Assembly (NCBI GenBank): GCA_007571225.1
Contig: RKRU01000130.1
Location: 1-6,065, forward strand
DNA length: 6,065 bases
Origin: Nitrosopumilaceae archaeon
Lineage (GTDB): Archaea > Thermoproteota > Nitrososphaeria > Nitrososphaerales > Nitrosopumilaceae
Direction: 5' to 3'
Below the pieces are notes generated by a model. It ran no database searches and was not told the origin of the DNA. It saw nothing but the letters and a program-made list of their open reading frames with translations. How positions within the stretch are numbered: the first letter of the stretch is position 1; each line of letters opens with the position of its first letter. This document shows positions 5,839 to 6,065 of this stretch, piece after piece. The position numbers and the translations under genes were made by a program.

Positions 5839-5859
5839 GCTGATAAAGTGGGTAACCCC

Positions 5860-6065
5860 CTACGAACTAAGATTATACGAGACTAGCCAGCACTTGTATT
5901 CTGGAGAGAACCTGTAGATGTACATGGATATGAAGAACAGAATAATCCGAAACAGATGATTGCGGTTTAACGTCTTGGGCCTGACCTGCTCAAGATTCTT
6001 GTAGCCTGTCTCTATGTTCCACCTTTTGCGGTACTCTTCGGGTAGGTTCTCCTCCTCTTCTTGCG
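5860..6065 (-). CDS. IS4/ISH3-like DDE transposase, C-terminal fragment (5' end beyond the window)
   Basis: Sixty-seven codons and a TAG stop (5860-5862) are visible, the first full codon ending at 6063; the gene continues off the right edge. The visible sequence begins QEEEENLPEEYRKRWNIETG and continues YKNLEQVRPKTLNRNHLFRI, then a hydrophobic stretch ILFFISMYIYRF. YRKRWNIETGYK is the C-terminal signature of IS4-superfamily transposases: Y-x2-R-x3-E matches the YREK motif and carries the third catalytic acidic residue (the E of NIET). The expected K is offset, which fits the archaeal ISH3-type branch. The conserved helix after it and the short tail suggest the natural C-terminus is intact. 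Whether the whole element is functional cannot be judged from this part. Confidence 0.8.
   Translation of the reverse strand, partial: QEEEENLPEEYRKRWNIETGYKNLEQVRPKTLNRNHLFRIILFFISMYIYRFSPEYKCWLVSYNLSS

Larger units (their letters stand above)
5584..5859. other. 276-base stretch without a supported gene
   Basis: No known family is seen. On the plus strand a frame is open from 5678 to a TAG at 5917, with an ATG at 5738 that would give 59 residues (starting MADLNPQHNL, with RYWALIKWVTPYELRLY further on). It overlaps the transposase end antisense by 58 bases and has no clear ribosome binding site. Minus-strand frames here run into the 37-base repeats and look like chance. The end of the insertion element probably lies in this stretch, but its terminal repeat cannot be defined without the other end. 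Confidence 0.4.

Overview
The window looks like archaeal chromosomal DNA, most likely from an ammonia-oxidising archaeon (Thaumarchaeota/Nitrososphaeria, perhaps Cenarchaeum-like). This placement is an inference. It rests on AT-rich TATA-type boxes about 26 bases before two candidate starts (the expected geometry of leaderless archaeal mRNAs), heavy use of ATA for Ile and AGG for Arg, GTG starts, GC-rich genes with AT-rich spacers, and gene families common in that lineage. No rRNA, tRNA or other marker gene is present to confirm it.

Layout, left to right. (1) 1-1397, plus strand: the C-terminal part of a large superfamily 2 helicase with a DUF1998/MZB Cys-cluster domain (YprA/MrfA/Hrq1-like), cut by the window edge. 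(2) 1398-1496: a 99-base convergent spacer with one weak hairpin. (3) 1497-2465, minus strand: a stand-alone homocysteine methyltransferase module like the N-terminal domain of MetH. Upstream of it is a possible 55-residue one-helix membrane peptide (2458-2625) that overlaps its start, and an AT-rich promoter-like stretch framed by a repeated CATTGCAA motif. (4) 2665-5423, minus strand: a compact three-gene ABC importer operon, transcribed in the order binding protein, ATPase, permease (nitrate/sulfonate/taurine type). A TATA-like box lies 26-27 bases before the GTG start of the first gene. (5) 5424-5859: mostly non-coding DNA holding two perfect 37-base direct repeats separated by 36 bases, plus a degenerate third relative. 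(6) 5860-6065, minus strand: the C-terminal end of an IS4/ISH3-like DDE transposase, running off the right edge.

The three transporter genes should work together as one importer: a membrane-anchored binding protein outside the cell, a permease, and a cytoplasmic ATPase. The substrate cannot be read from sequence; an organosulfonate, nitrate, bicarbonate-like anion or pyrimidine precursor are all possible. The methionine-synthase module lies just downstream on the same strand, which makes a sulfur/methionine link plausible but unproven. The right end appears to be a mobile-element border. The most unusual signals are the 37/36/37 repeat arrangement, the small membrane ORF coupled to the methyltransferase, and the motif-framed promoter region before it.
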